DNA from: Xylaria sp. FL1777
Taxonomy: Eukaryota > Ascomycota > Sordariomycetes > Xylariales > Xylariaceae
Reading direction: 5' to 3'
Length of the DNA: 43,241 nucleotides
NCBI GenBank assembly: GCA_022578965.1
Contig: MU400786.1
Coordinates: forward strand, 1 to 43,241
Below the pieces are notes generated by a model. That model made no database searches. It had not been told where the DNA came from and worked only from the letters and a program-made list of their open reading frames with translations. Positions 1 to 11,700 of the stretch are shown here, piece by piece (positions within the stretch are counted from its first letter, which is position 1; every line of letters begins with the position of its first letter). The position numbers were made by a program, and so were the translations under genes.

Positions 1-192
1 ATTATTTTTAATAAAACAAATAATAAGATTTTTTAATGCTTAATTTATTTTTAGCATTTATTTTAGATTTTATTTTATAGCTTTAGCTTTTAATTTTATT
101 AGTACGTTTATAAATATATTTATAAATGTTTAATAATAAAAATAAAAATTGCTATAATTAGGATTTTTATTATAGCTTATATATTTTTAAGG
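1..192. other. AT-rich left flank, no gene
   Basis: No coding frame or RNA gene is visible. The last ~38 bases (155-192) resemble the tail of the 89-bp tandem unit found at 654-831. This suggests that the foldback element at 193-645 interrupts what was once a continuous repeat array. Confidence 0.6.
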
Positions 193-255
193 GAATTAAT
201 ACAAACACATAAGAAATTAATACAAACACATGAGAAATTAATACAGATACATGGC
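193..255 (+). repeat. Three copies of a 21-bp repeat at the foldback's left end
   Basis: The motif AATTAATACAAACACATGAG occurs three times in tandem. The copies differ by single transitions (cacataag, cacatgag, gatacatgg). Two degraded copies, in reverse complement and with CA turned into TA, lie at the right end (about 600-645). The repeats therefore belong to the terminal inverted repeat of the element. Confidence 0.75.
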
Positions 256-645
256 CTTACAGACATATAATGGGCTTGCTTTTCAAATAACTTCGCAACT
301 ACCCATTGCACCGCAATACAACCGGAGTCATTGGAAAGCTAATTGCGAGAGAAATCCAGAAATGCAAACGGTTTGTTCGTACGACTTACGGTCGCAGAGA
401 TATTCATGTTCTATGCTTATATAAAAGGTCACTTTTCGGTTTATTAGCATATTTTCTTCAACTATGAATATCTCTGCGACTGTTGGTTATACGAACAAAC
501 CGTTTGCATTTCTGGAATCCTCTCGCAATTAGCTTCCAAAGAATATGTTTCAGGTTGCAATGCAACCAGTAGTTAGAAAATTATTCGTTATATATTTATA
601 AGCATTATATATTTATATTAATTTTTTATATGTTTATATTAATTC
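193..645. mobile_element. Foldback/MITE-like element with long terminal inverted repeats
   Basis: The left arm (193-407) and right arm (464-645) are inverted copies around a loop of about 56 bp (408-463). The inner arms are the best preserved: a block containing GCAAACGGTTTGTTCGTA (364-381) recurs in reverse complement near 490-508, and TCGCAGAGATATTCAT (392-407) pairs with 464-479. The outer ends read GAATTAATAC on both sides, but the right end has lost its CA/TG dinucleotides to TA. Base composition is clearly richer in G+C than anything nearby. The flanks ATATTTTTAAGG (181-192) and TTATTTTTAAAG (646-657) look like an 11-bp target duplication with one transition. No transposase frame is seen, so this would be non-autonomous. 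Long inverted arms plus a ~9-11 bp duplication resemble Mutator-like (MULE) foldbacks, but that class assignment is an inference. Confidence 0.7.
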
Positions 646-653
646 TTATTTTT

Positions 654-831
654 AAAGTAAAAAAAGCAGCATTAGTTTTAAATAAAGCATAAATTTTAAT
701 AATTAGTATAACTAAGATTTTTACTATAGTTTTTATATTTTTAAAGCAAAAAAAGCAGCATTAATTTTAAATAAAACATAAGTTTTAATAATTAATATAA
801 TTAAAATTTTTATTATAACTTTTAACCTTTT
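654..831 (+). repeat. 89-bp tandem duplication (two full units)
   Basis: Two units, starting at 654 and 743, each open with AAAG(T/C)AAAAAAAGCAGCAT and run to a T-rich tail. The offset is 89 bp. They differ almost only by C/T and G/A. A partial third copy of the tail lies at 155-192, on the other side of the foldback element. The unit is non-coding as far as I can see. Confidence 0.75.
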
Positions 832-841
832 TTTATTTGTT

Positions 842-1072
842 TTTATATAAATAAAACTTTGCTTTAATAATAACTAAAAACTATATTATTTTTTAGCTAT
901 ACTAAAATTTTTTAGCTATTTTAAACTTTTATATAATATTTTTACTTTAATTTATAAAAATAAATTTTATTTTTAAATAAGTTGCTTTAATTAAGCTATA
1001 ACGCTTTATAATAATATTTTACTTAAATTTTATTTGCTTTTTTATATTAAGCAAGTTTATATTTTATTTGTT
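842..1072 (+). repeat. Dispersed repeat X, copy 1
   Basis: About 230 bp that aligns in the same orientation with 18936-19163. Both start with TTTATATAAATAAAA and end with CAAGTTTATATTTTA. Differences are mostly transitions. It lies outside (left of) repeat Y copy 1, whereas copy 2 lies outside (right of) Y copy 2. The source element is unknown and no protein is readable. Confidence 0.7.
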
Positions 1073-1317
1073 TTTAAATAAGTTATATTTATATTAAACT
1101 ATACTAAAAATTTAATTAAAAAATTAAACTTTTTTTAATAGTATATTTTTTTTATATATAATTTTTGATTTAAGTAATAATATATTAATAAAAAAAGTAA
1201 ATATTAAGCTAATTTTAGCTAAAAACTTATATATAAAAGTAAAATTAAAAATAAAATATGTTTTTATTAAGTATTAAAGCTAAAATAATATAAAAAAATG
1301 CAAAAAATAATATATTG

Positions 1318-1621
1318 AAATAAAGCAGTACGATTGCGCAAGATTTACTATACCACTTTAATTGCAAGAAAATAAGTTATAACTTATGCATTTAAGCAAT
1401 TAGGCCATGTATAAATTAGGAAATAAAACGATTAATTAAAAAGCTATTTAATAATATAAATAAAGCAATTATAGCTAATTTTCATAATATTAAGCGTAAT
1501 AGTTAAATTTATACTTCAAAATTTAGCATAATACTTATATTTTTATTTTTACTATATGATTTAGCCTAGATTTACTTTAATTAGCTAGTAAGCTTATTTA
1601 GCTATTTTACTTTATTTTAAT
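1318..1621 (+). repeat. Dispersed repeat Y, copy 1
   Basis: 304 bp that aligns without gaps to 17902-18205, in direct orientation 16.6 kb away. All differences I checked are C/T or G/A. Shared anchors include AAAACGATTAATTAAAAAGC and TTTTCATAATATTAAGCG. Read-through frames exist on both strands when stops are ignored. I therefore cannot say which strand, if either, was coding, and I do not recognise the family. It could be a solo terminal repeat or an internal fragment of a transposon. Confidence 0.75.
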
Positions 1622-3935
1622 CTTTTTTTATTAAAATATAGCTGCTTTTAGTTTATTTTAATACTTATAATTATAAAGTTTTTTATTTTTATTAGTGTTT
1701 TTTAAATAAAGTTAATATTATTTTTTTTTGCTTATTTAGTTCTATAAGTTTTTTTTTATTTTTTTTGCTACGTTTAAAAGTAGCTTAAGCTTTAGCGCTT
1801 ATAAAAGCATTATAGCTTCGTTAAAACTAGTTTTAGCCTTTTTACGTATTTAAATATATAAGCAAAGGCTTTTAAGAATACTTAGCGTTTTTTTTGTAAA
1901 AGTGCTTATAAAAAGTTTATACTTTTTTTTTTTTGAACTATTAAGCTTAGCTAAGTTTTATATTTAGCTTACTATACTTAAAAGAAAAAATATTTGCAAA
2001 AGTATTTATAGCAAAATAATTTCGTACTGCTAAAACGTTTTTATATTATTTGTAATAAAACTTCTTTAGTATAATTATTAGTTCTTTGTGCTAAAAATCC
2101 TTTTTGTGCTTTAAAATAAAAAGCACTAAAAAAGCAAAACAATTAACTTTTAGTTTTTTTTTAGCGTTTTTTTTTTACTTTATGTATTTTTAGCGCTTAA
2201 TAATAAAAAAGCTAACTTATTAGATTTAAAGAAAGTTGCTTTTAGTTCTTTTAGGAAATAATAAGGTTTAGCGCTTATTAAAAGCAATAAACGTAGATTT
2301 TTTTGCAATTTAAAGCTAAAGTACTTTTTAAGGTTTGCTTTTAAAAATTAAATAAGCTATTTATAACTTTTTTAATTATTAATACTTTCTTTTAAATATT
2401 AGCTTATTAAGTTATAAAACACGTAGTATAAATATAAAGCTTTAATAAACTTACATATATAATTATTATGCTAGCAAAAGTAAAAAAGTATAAAATAGCT
2501 TAATATAACCTTTATATTAAAGTGCTTTATTGTTTAATACTTTTGTAATCTTTAAAAAACTTGTTTGTTATTTTTATTAGTAGTATGCTTAAAGTTTAAA
2601 ATATATGCTACTTTTAAAACAGTATTAATAAAAATAATAATTTAATAATTATTTAAGCAATATTTTATTATAAAATATTTTATTTAAAGAGTTGCAGCAA
2701 TTATTATAGCTTATTTTACGTTTTATTAGTTTATAAAAAAATCTTTTATAAACTAATTATACTTAAGTTTAATACTTATTTTTAAAGCTTTAGCTTTTTT
2801 ATTTATATATAGCTAAAGCAACATATTTAGTAAAGCTTTTATTTTGTGCTTATTTAGCTATTTTTTAGCGTTTAGCTTTATAAGAATATTTGTAATATAA
2901 ATAGCTTTAATTTTTTATTTTATAATGTTTATTCTATAAAGGTTTTTATAGCAGCTATAAACAGCAAGCTTTTTTTAGTAATTTAAATATTTTTGTTTAT
3001 ACTAATAAGTTCTTTTAGTAGTTATTTGTTATTTTAAAAAGAAAGTTTTTAGCTATTGCTTTTTATTATTTTTATGTATTATTTTTAAAACTTTATTTAG
3101 TAAAAAATAATAAGCTAGCTTTTGTTTTTTATAAAGCTTTAGTTCATTAAAATGTTTTATGTTATTATTTTTTTAATAATTGTTTAAAGCTTTCTTTAAT
3201 AATAGTTTTTTTAAAGATTTTATAAATAATAACTGCTAAATATTCAGTTTTTATACTGCAGGTTTTTATTTCTTATGTAGTTTTAGCTTTATTGCTAAAG
3301 CTATTAAATTTTTTATAAACATAATATTAAACTTATTAAAGCAAAAATTGTTATTTTTGCAGTGTTTTTTAATTTTAAATAAGTATTATATTAATATTAT
3401 AAAACTTTTTATAGCTATAAATCTTAATATTTAGTTTGCAACTTATAAAAATGCTTTTAAATATCTAGTTTTTAGTTTAAGTATATAAAATAGCGTTTTA
3501 TTTGCGTTTATTAAGCGGTTTTATGTAGCAAAATATGCTATAAAAGCCTTTTTTTAAAAATTAAGCGCTTTTTTACTAAGCAATAAATTAAAAGTATAAA
3601 AAACTTTTATTAAGATTACATGTAGTATAAACCACTAATATTTTAATGCTTTTTTATTGTAATACTTTTTATATATTAAGTATATTGCTTTTTTTTATAT
3701 TTGTTAAATTAAGTTTAAAAATAAGTTTTAGTAGGTTTTATTATTTTTAGAAAACGTATAGCTAAAATGCTTTTTTAGTACTACTTTTTTTCTTTTTTTT
3801 AGGTTTTTAAAAAATAAACTTTTTATAAAAGTTACTTTTTTTTATATAAAATAAGATTTTAAAACAGACTTTAAAAAAACATTAATTAAAGAAAGTAGTA
3901 TGTTTTTTAGCTAAACATTTTTTATATTTAATTCT
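1622..3935. other. Degenerate T-rich stretch, no gene
   Basis: The plus strand is T-rich and every frame is broken by stops every few codons. It holds no repeat pair, RNA gene or readable protein fragment that I can defend. The T-richness contrasts with the A-rich block that follows from about 4020. Confidence 0.6.
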
Positions 3936-5790
3936 TTAAGGCTTTTTCTGCTTTTCTTTGCGACTGGCTAGATTTATGAGGACTTTTGCGTAGCTTTAAG
4001 AACTAGACTTACAAAGACCTACTATGTATAAAACAAGCTTGTATAAGTAACAGCCTAAGAAAAAATAAAAGTAAAAATAAAAAAAGCAAAGAACTATAAC
4101 GCAACTTCTTTAATACAGAACTAAATGCGACTAGCTAATAGTATAAACCTAAACTAGCAGTAACTAGCAATAAGCTTAACATTAAACTTGCAGTGCTACA
4201 TAAACAAGCTAAATAAAGCAATAGTAAACGCTAAAATCTTTTTTAAAAAAAACCTAAATAAGCAAACTATTTGTAACGCTTGCTAAGTTGTTAAAAAGCT
4301 ATTAAAAGCGTACTACTTCTAGCAAATAAATAAGCAGCTATAAGCAAACAATAGCATTAAAAATAGCAAATATGCTATTTAAAACTTATTATAAGCATTA
4401 TTAATAAAGCAAAAAAAGCTTACTGCAAAAGTAAAATTACTATACGTGCAAATTTAGCAATCTAAAAATTATATAAACAAGTAAGCTAAAATTGCTAACT
4501 TTTTTTACTAATAGTTTACGTTTTATGCAAACGCGTTATAAATAAACAACAATAAAAAATTTTTATGCGTTGCTTTATTAATTTACTTTAAAGCTATTAT
4601 AGCAATAAATTTTAACTAAGCTATTATTATAACTTTTGCTAACTATAAAGCTAAAGTAAAAATAAAGTTAATTGTAGTATAAAAACTAAACTAAGCAATA
4701 AAAGCAAACATAGTTTAAATAACATATAAACTACTAAATAATAACTAAAAGGTTATTTTTAACAAGCAAAAAATCTAAACTTAAATGCTAATAAATATGT
4801 TATAAGTTTATTAAGCATTTAGCAAAAAATTAAAAGTGCACTTTTAATTATATTAGCTAGTAGTTTTAAGCTTGCTAATTAAGCAAGTATTAAAAAAAAA
4901 AAAAAAAAAAATGCTAGCTTAACTTAAGCTAGCTAACTAAAAGCTAAAGATTAAAAAGCTGTTTTTTTTATTTTGCTTGCTATAATGCAAGCAAAAAATA
5001 TGCTTAGTATATATTAAAGTTATAACTACAAAAAATGCAAACATAGCATATACTAATAAACTTTTTTAAAACTATTGCTATTTTTAAGTAGCTTTTTATT
5101 TTGTAAACATAGTAGCAACCTAATGTTATAGCTGCTAAAAATAAAGCTATTAAGCTAACATATATAAAAACAAGCAAAAATATAGCTAGTGTAAATCTTT
5201 AAAACACGCTAAAAATAAAGCAAACCTATGCTTTATATAAACTAAAAAAAAAGCAGCTATATGTTTTCTTTATTAAAGTAACTATTTAGCTTAAGCAATA
5301 AAATGCTTAAAAGCTATTTAAGCGCGCAAGCTAGCTAAAAATGCCTTTATTTACTGCTTTATGTAATTTGTAATAAAACTAACTTAAAGCTAACTATATA
5401 TTATTGCTGCTATAAAAATGCTACGCAAGCAAAAAGCCAACAATTTAGCAAGCAAAAATACTATTTGCTTAAAAGGTTGCCTGCTAGAAAAAACTGCGCT
5501 AGTAACTGCGCAAAAAACAAAATTGCAAACTATTATTAATATGCTAAAGCTTTAAAACTAGCTTAAAAAAAACTTGTTTAAAGACTGCTAGTAAGCAGTT
5601 TAAGTAATAAAAAGCTATACTTATGCAGCAAACAAAAACGCAAGCAGCAAAAGCAATAGTATTAAATAAAAATTAAGCAACGCAATTTTTAAATAATAGT
5701 ACTTATATAATTAACTATAAAAAAAATATAAGTTATAGTAGCAAGCAGTTAGCAAAAATGTTTTTATTTAGCTTTAGCACAGTTTTTACC
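3936..5790 (+). pseudogene. A-rich block with plus-strand coding remnants of an unidentified protein
   Basis: The plus strand switches from T-rich to A-rich at about 3940-4020 and back at about 5760. Within it, frames read as protein-like text in which the stops are nearly all TAA/TAG, as expected if CAA/CAG became TAA/TAG by RIP. The clearest stretch is 5394-5552, which contains the peptide KNTICLKGCLLEKTALVTAQ with no stop for about 52 codons. Another lies at about 4163-4283, which ends near NKQTICNAC. A K-rich stretch containing LQRPTMYKTSLYK lies near 4030. Gln/Lys-rich, helix-like composition would suit the C-terminal part of a transposase or a gag protein, but I do not recognise a family. 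A run of 20 A residues sits at 4892-4911. Alternatively the block is only compositional bias. The coding reading is an inference. Confidence 0.35.
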
Positions 5791-8700
5791 TACGTGTAAA
5801 ATTAAGTAGCTTTTAGCATAGCTTTCTAAAGCTATTAGTTTTAAATAATACAATATATTTAGTTCTTTAATCTATAAAAAAAGCTAGCAAGCTAAATATT
5901 TTTTATACTTTAAACTTTTAATAATTATTAGCTTTTTTTTAAAGCTGTTTTTAAAAAGCTTTTAGTTTTTAAAAAAAGGCTTTTTATAATTAGCAGTTAG
6001 GTTTATATATATATGTTTATTTTTTTTTTTTTTTGCTTTTTTTTTAAAGTTTACTATTTTTTGTGCTAATTGCTTATATGCTTTAGTATTAAGTGTTAGC
6101 TTTTTAGAACTTTTAAGAAAAAATGCCTTTATTTTTAACTAATTTGCAGTATTAATAACTTTCTTAAAAATAAGAAATATAATAATTAAAAGCGTATACA
6201 TATAATAAAAGCAATCCTTAATAATATTTAAGCATATATATGCTTTTACTATGTTTTGCAATTAAATAAAAAATGCAAGCAAATTAGAAATTTTAATGTA
6301 AGTTAAAAATATAAAAGCAAATAGTATAAAAAGTATAAAATATAAGTATTAATATTAGTACTACTTGCTATATATAGTTTAATATTCTTAATTGCTAATT
6401 TAAGTTATTACTTTTTAGTAATTGCAAAATTTCTTAAATATAAATGCTAAAAATATTTATGCTAAATGTAAAAAATTAGAACTTATTAAGTAAATAAAAT
6501 AGCAAAGTTAAATATAAATAAAAAGTTTAATAAAGTAAATATAATAAAAAAAAAGCCAGGTTATATATTTTTAAACTAGCGTACTTTTTTTTTATAAACT
6601 TACTATATTATTTTTAATTTATTAATTAATTATTTTATTGCTAAAATAAATTATTAATTGCTAAATGCTTTTATAACAATTATTCTTTATATGTTTGTGC
6701 TAATATTAATTAAAAAATAAGCAAATAAAATAATTTTAGTTAGTTAAGTAATTATTTTTTAACTTTTTTTTAATATATTTATAACTTATTTTCTTTAAAT
6801 ATTTATTGCTACTAATAGCAAAATAAGTAATTTAAGCTTTAGTAAGTATAAAAAAAAAGCTTGTTTTCTTTTTTAATCTGTTTTTTTTTAAGTAGTTCTA
6901 AAACTTAAATTTTTTTTGTAATTCTTTTTTTTAGTGCTTAAGTCTTTAAACTATTTAATTTATGCTTTTATTATAAAGTCTTTGTTCTTAAGTAGCACAA
7001 TTAATGCTTGCTTAACTAAGCATTTAAAAAACAATTTTTTTATTATTAATAAAGTTCTTAATAATTAAAAAGTATTATAACAGTTAACTAATATTTAAAA
7101 AATTAATACTGCTTAGCTAATAAATAATTATATTTGTAATATTTAAAAAGTTAAATTTACTAATAAGTAGTAAAATATATATGCTTTTTTTTTCTTTAAA
7201 TTTTGTTTTTTTTATTTAGCTAACTTTTTTTGTTTTATATAATTAAGCATTAAGCTATTTATAAATTAAAATTCTTAGTAATAACGCTAGTAGTAAGTAT
7301 ATTTAATAAAAAGTTAGTTATAATTTTTTTTATATATGCTATACAAATTAATATATTTAAGCTAGCTTTAACTAAGTAAAAAAACAAAAGCATTTAAAAT
7401 CTTGCTTATTATATATAAAAATAACTAAAAGTAGTTCTTAAAGCAAATATATATATTAAATCTTTTATAACTTTTGTTAACTTATAGCTATGTTTATATA
7501 GCTATTTAAAATATAAAATGTTATGCTTTATAAGCATTATAAACAGTTATTAATAATAGCTAAAAGCAAAAAATATATAAAGCTTTATTTTTTTTTTTTT
7601 TGCTGCACTATTTTAAGTTAAAAATTTAGTATATATATTAACTGCGCGTTTATTATTTAGTTATAAAACTGTTTATTTTATAAGTTTAAAAGCAATATAG
7701 CTAAATATCTTAAAGCTAATATAATAACTATAGCAGTTAAAAAAGATCTTATGCTTAAAAACTCTAAAAAATAAATAGTTTTAATTAAAAATACTTTTGT
7801 TTGCTTAACTAAAAAAAAAACCAAATTAAAACGCAAGTTAAAGCGTTTTTTTTAAGTTAATTTTGTTGCTTAGCTTATTAAGTATAATATTAGTAAGCAA
7901 TAATTTAGTATTGCTTAAAAAATTAGTATAACGCTTAAATGTTTAAAAAAATAGCTAAAAAAATAAATTAAATAAGTTATATAAAGTAAAATAAAATAAA
8001 AAAATTAAACAATTTGCTTATATAGCAATATTTTTTTTAATATAATTTATAATTATTTTTCTTTATTATATAGCCTATAAATTTTTTTCTAAGCATAATA
8101 AATAAAAAAAAAATAGTTATTATATAAAAAGTTAAGTTGTAATATTTATAAAAGCAAATATATAAAACTTCTGCAACAAAAAAATCAAAAATATATAAAA
8201 TAGAAATTATTAATACTAAATCGTTAAATTTCTTTCCGTTTTTTCCTTAGTTTTTATTTTCCTAGCTTTATATAATTAAATAATTTTGCTTAATTTTTTA
8301 TAGCAAAGTTTTGTTTTTGCTAAGCTTGCTTTAAACTTTGCTTAAACGTTTGCTGTTTTATTAAATGCTTATTATTGCTTAATAGTAGCTTTAAGTTATT
8401 ACTAATAGTTTAAGCATATAAAATATAAACTAGTAATTCTTTAAGGTGTAATAATAATGTTTTTTATTTTTTAGTAGTTCTAAAGTTTTTATTAAATATT
8501 AAATAGTTTAAACTAAAAGCAAAAAAAGTTATTTAGTTTTAAATAAAAATAACAAAGCAATCAAAAGTAAAAAAACTTATATATAAGCATTAATATAATA
8601 AAATAAACTTAGGTAGTTAAAACTAATAAGCAGTCCTTACTTCTGTTTTTTTTGTTTTTATGCATTTTTAAAAAAAAGCAATAATAATCCATACTAAAAC

Positions 8701-11700
8701 TAAGCTGCTTAACTATTTAAAAAACATTAAAATAAAATAAAGACTTATATTTTTAGCGTAATAGTAAAAAGAGTGCTAATAAACTAGCTGCTATAAAACT
8801 AACAAATATAAAACTAATAAAAAAAAAGCTATAAAAAATATGCTTAGTTTTAAGCAAAGAAAAATAGTTTTGTGCATTATAACTTAATTATATAAACTTA
8901 TATAATTAATAAAAATAAAAAACAAAACAATTAATAAAAAAACAAAAAGTAAAAAAAAAAAAATCTGTTGCTTTAGCTTTTATTAATTATTACTTTTTAA
9001 AGCGCTTTATAGTATAATAGCTAAAAAAATAAAATAAGCTATTATATTTTTTAGCACTTAAGATATTTAAAGCATTAAAAGTTATATTGCAGCTTTTATA
9101 AACTTAAAAAGCTTTTATAACTTGTTATATTTTCTTTATTTCTTGCAGCTTAACTGTTATAGCTTTAATTATTAAAAGCTTTATTGTTTTAGTTTAATCT
9201 TTAATAAATAGCTATAATACTAATAATTTATACATTAAAGTTAAGATTTTCTAGTTTTTAGTACTTTTAGTTATTTTATATAAATTGCTTTAATTTTTTA
9301 AAAAAAAACAACCTTTTTAATTCTTTGCTAGTTAGTTTTGCTAATTAGTATTGCTTATAATTAACATTTTTTTTAACTTTATAAAAGCTAATTTATTTAT
9401 ATAGCAGCTTTTTGTTATTAAACTTATTTATTAAAAGCATAATATTATAAAAAAAAACAAAAAAGCCTTTTTTAAGTAATTGCTTAATTTTATAAGCATT
9501 TTTTTAAAATTTAGCCTTTATAGCTAATTTTCTTTTTTTAGTTATAATTACTTTAACTTTTATAACATTTTAGTTGTAGCATTTTAGCTGCTTAACTTTA
9601 GCTTTAATAAAATCTTTATAAAAAATAATATTTTGCTATTTAATTATTTTTTATATTAGTATTATATTTTTTACTAGTAAAATTAGCATTTTTTTATATA
9701 TTAGCTTATATAAGCTGCAGTTATAGTAGCATATAAAAATATAATTTGTTTATATTATTAAGTTTAAGTATTTTAGCTAATTTTTTCTAGTTTTATTTAT
9801 TACTTATATAAAGCTTTTTTTTATTAGCTTATAGCTTTTTTTAATAAAGCTTTATACTTAAAAATAGTAAGCTAAACTATAGTTTATTTTATAGCTTAAA
9901 GTGTTTACTACATTTTTTATTTTTTTTTTAAATTTAAAGCTATTATTATACTTAATTTTAATAAAAATTCCGTGCTAAAACACGATTTTTTCTTTAATAA
10001 ATTTAAGTATTCTTAAAAAGTTTATATGCTTTAAAAGTTTAGCTTTTAAATAAGTTATTATTTTGCATTTTGCTTTTATAATAGCTTTAAATCTGTTGCT
10101 TAATAATATAATTTGCATATTTATAACTTAAAAAACTAAAAAATCTAAAAAATAATTAAAACAATGTTTTTTAGTTCTTTTGCTATTAGCAAATTTTTAG
10201 CAATTAAAGCAACTAGCAATCGCAATATAAACGTTTTAATAAAGGTTCTTTTAGTAGTATCTTTAAATTATTTGTTAAGTTATAAATATTTAGCTTTTAT
10301 ATGTTATTTTTTTATAGTTTTCTTTAATAAAAGCTTTTTAAGTTTTTTTATTATTAATAACCTTTTTTAGCATTTTTTTAAACTTTGCCTTCTTTTAAAA
10401 AATAAACTTGCTAACAAAAAATTTAAAAGCTTTTTTTTTAAAGTGTTTCTACTTTTTTTCTGTTGTAAGTTCTTTTAAAACTTGCTTAAAAACAAAATAT
10501 TTAGCAATTTGCTTGCTTTTTTTGCTTTAATTTTTTTTTAAGTATAGCAAAAGTTCTATTTTTTAGTATACTAAGCTTTTAACTAGTTAATTGCTTAATT
10601 TTTCATACATAATAGTAATAACTATTATATATAGTTAAAAATTAATAAAATCTTTTATATTTTTTTCTTAATAATTATTTAATTTATTTAATAGCTTAAG
10701 AAGTTTTTTAAAAAGCTTATTAGCAGCTATATGTTTTTTTTTAGCATATAATAAAATATAAAATCAAAAGTCTTTATATAAGCTATTTATTTTATTAATT
10801 AAGCATTTAGTAATGCTAAAAATTTATTGTTTAGCTAAGCTATAAAAACTTTTGTATTAATTTTTAAATAAAACGTAATTTTATAAAAATAATTATATAA
10901 CTTTTAAAAAGTTTTAATAATAGTAAGCCTTTTTAATTTTATAGTATTATATTTTTTTTTAAAGCTTTTTTATTTTTTAAACTTATATTTTGCTAGCTTA
11001 ATAGCTTTATTAACTTTTTAATATAAAATAGCATTTTAGCTAGTTCTAAAAATATTAACTTTTAGCTAAATAGGTCTTTTTATATAATTAAAAGTAATAA
11101 GAATAAAAGCTATTATAATAGCTTTTTAAAGCTTTTTTATAGCTTTTTTTTGCAATTTCTTAAAGCAAAATAGCTTATTTTTTTGTAATAAAACTATTAA
11201 TAGTTTTGCAATTATAACATACTTTTATATTTATATCTAGTAGTATACTATTATTTTTAAAAAAAACTATACTTTTGTAATATTTTTGCAAATTTTTTAC
11301 TTAAGAATTTTTACTACTTTTACTTTTACTAAACTTTTATTATTAGTGCTATATATATAACTAACTATTTTAGTTGTTTGTTTTGCTTACTTGCTTTTAA
11401 ATATGCTAGCTATAATTTTAGCTAGCTTAAAATTAAGCAGTATAGCATTAAAATTCTTAAAATGTTTTAATATAAATTGCTTAATACTTAAAGCAACTTT
11501 ATAATTATTATATTTAATAGTAGGTCTTTTAACTATTATATTATTAAAAAAAAGTTTGCACTTTATTAATAATATATTATATAAAACTTTTAATAGCATT
11601 TTTAAAAATTAAGCTATTAAATTTATTGCTTTTTATAAAAAAGTAATTATTTAAAAAAAGCTTATTAGTATAAAAAAAGCAATTATTGTTTAGCTAAAAA

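Noticed and set aside
10164..10370. 68-codon plus-strand open frame
   Set aside because: Phe/Leu/Ile/Lys-rich text with no motif, no repeat partner and no supporting context. Frames of this length are expected by chance in 43 kb read in six frames.
11387..11599. 70-codon minus-strand open frame
   Set aside because: No recognisable domain, and the surroundings are uniformly degenerate. Within chance expectation.
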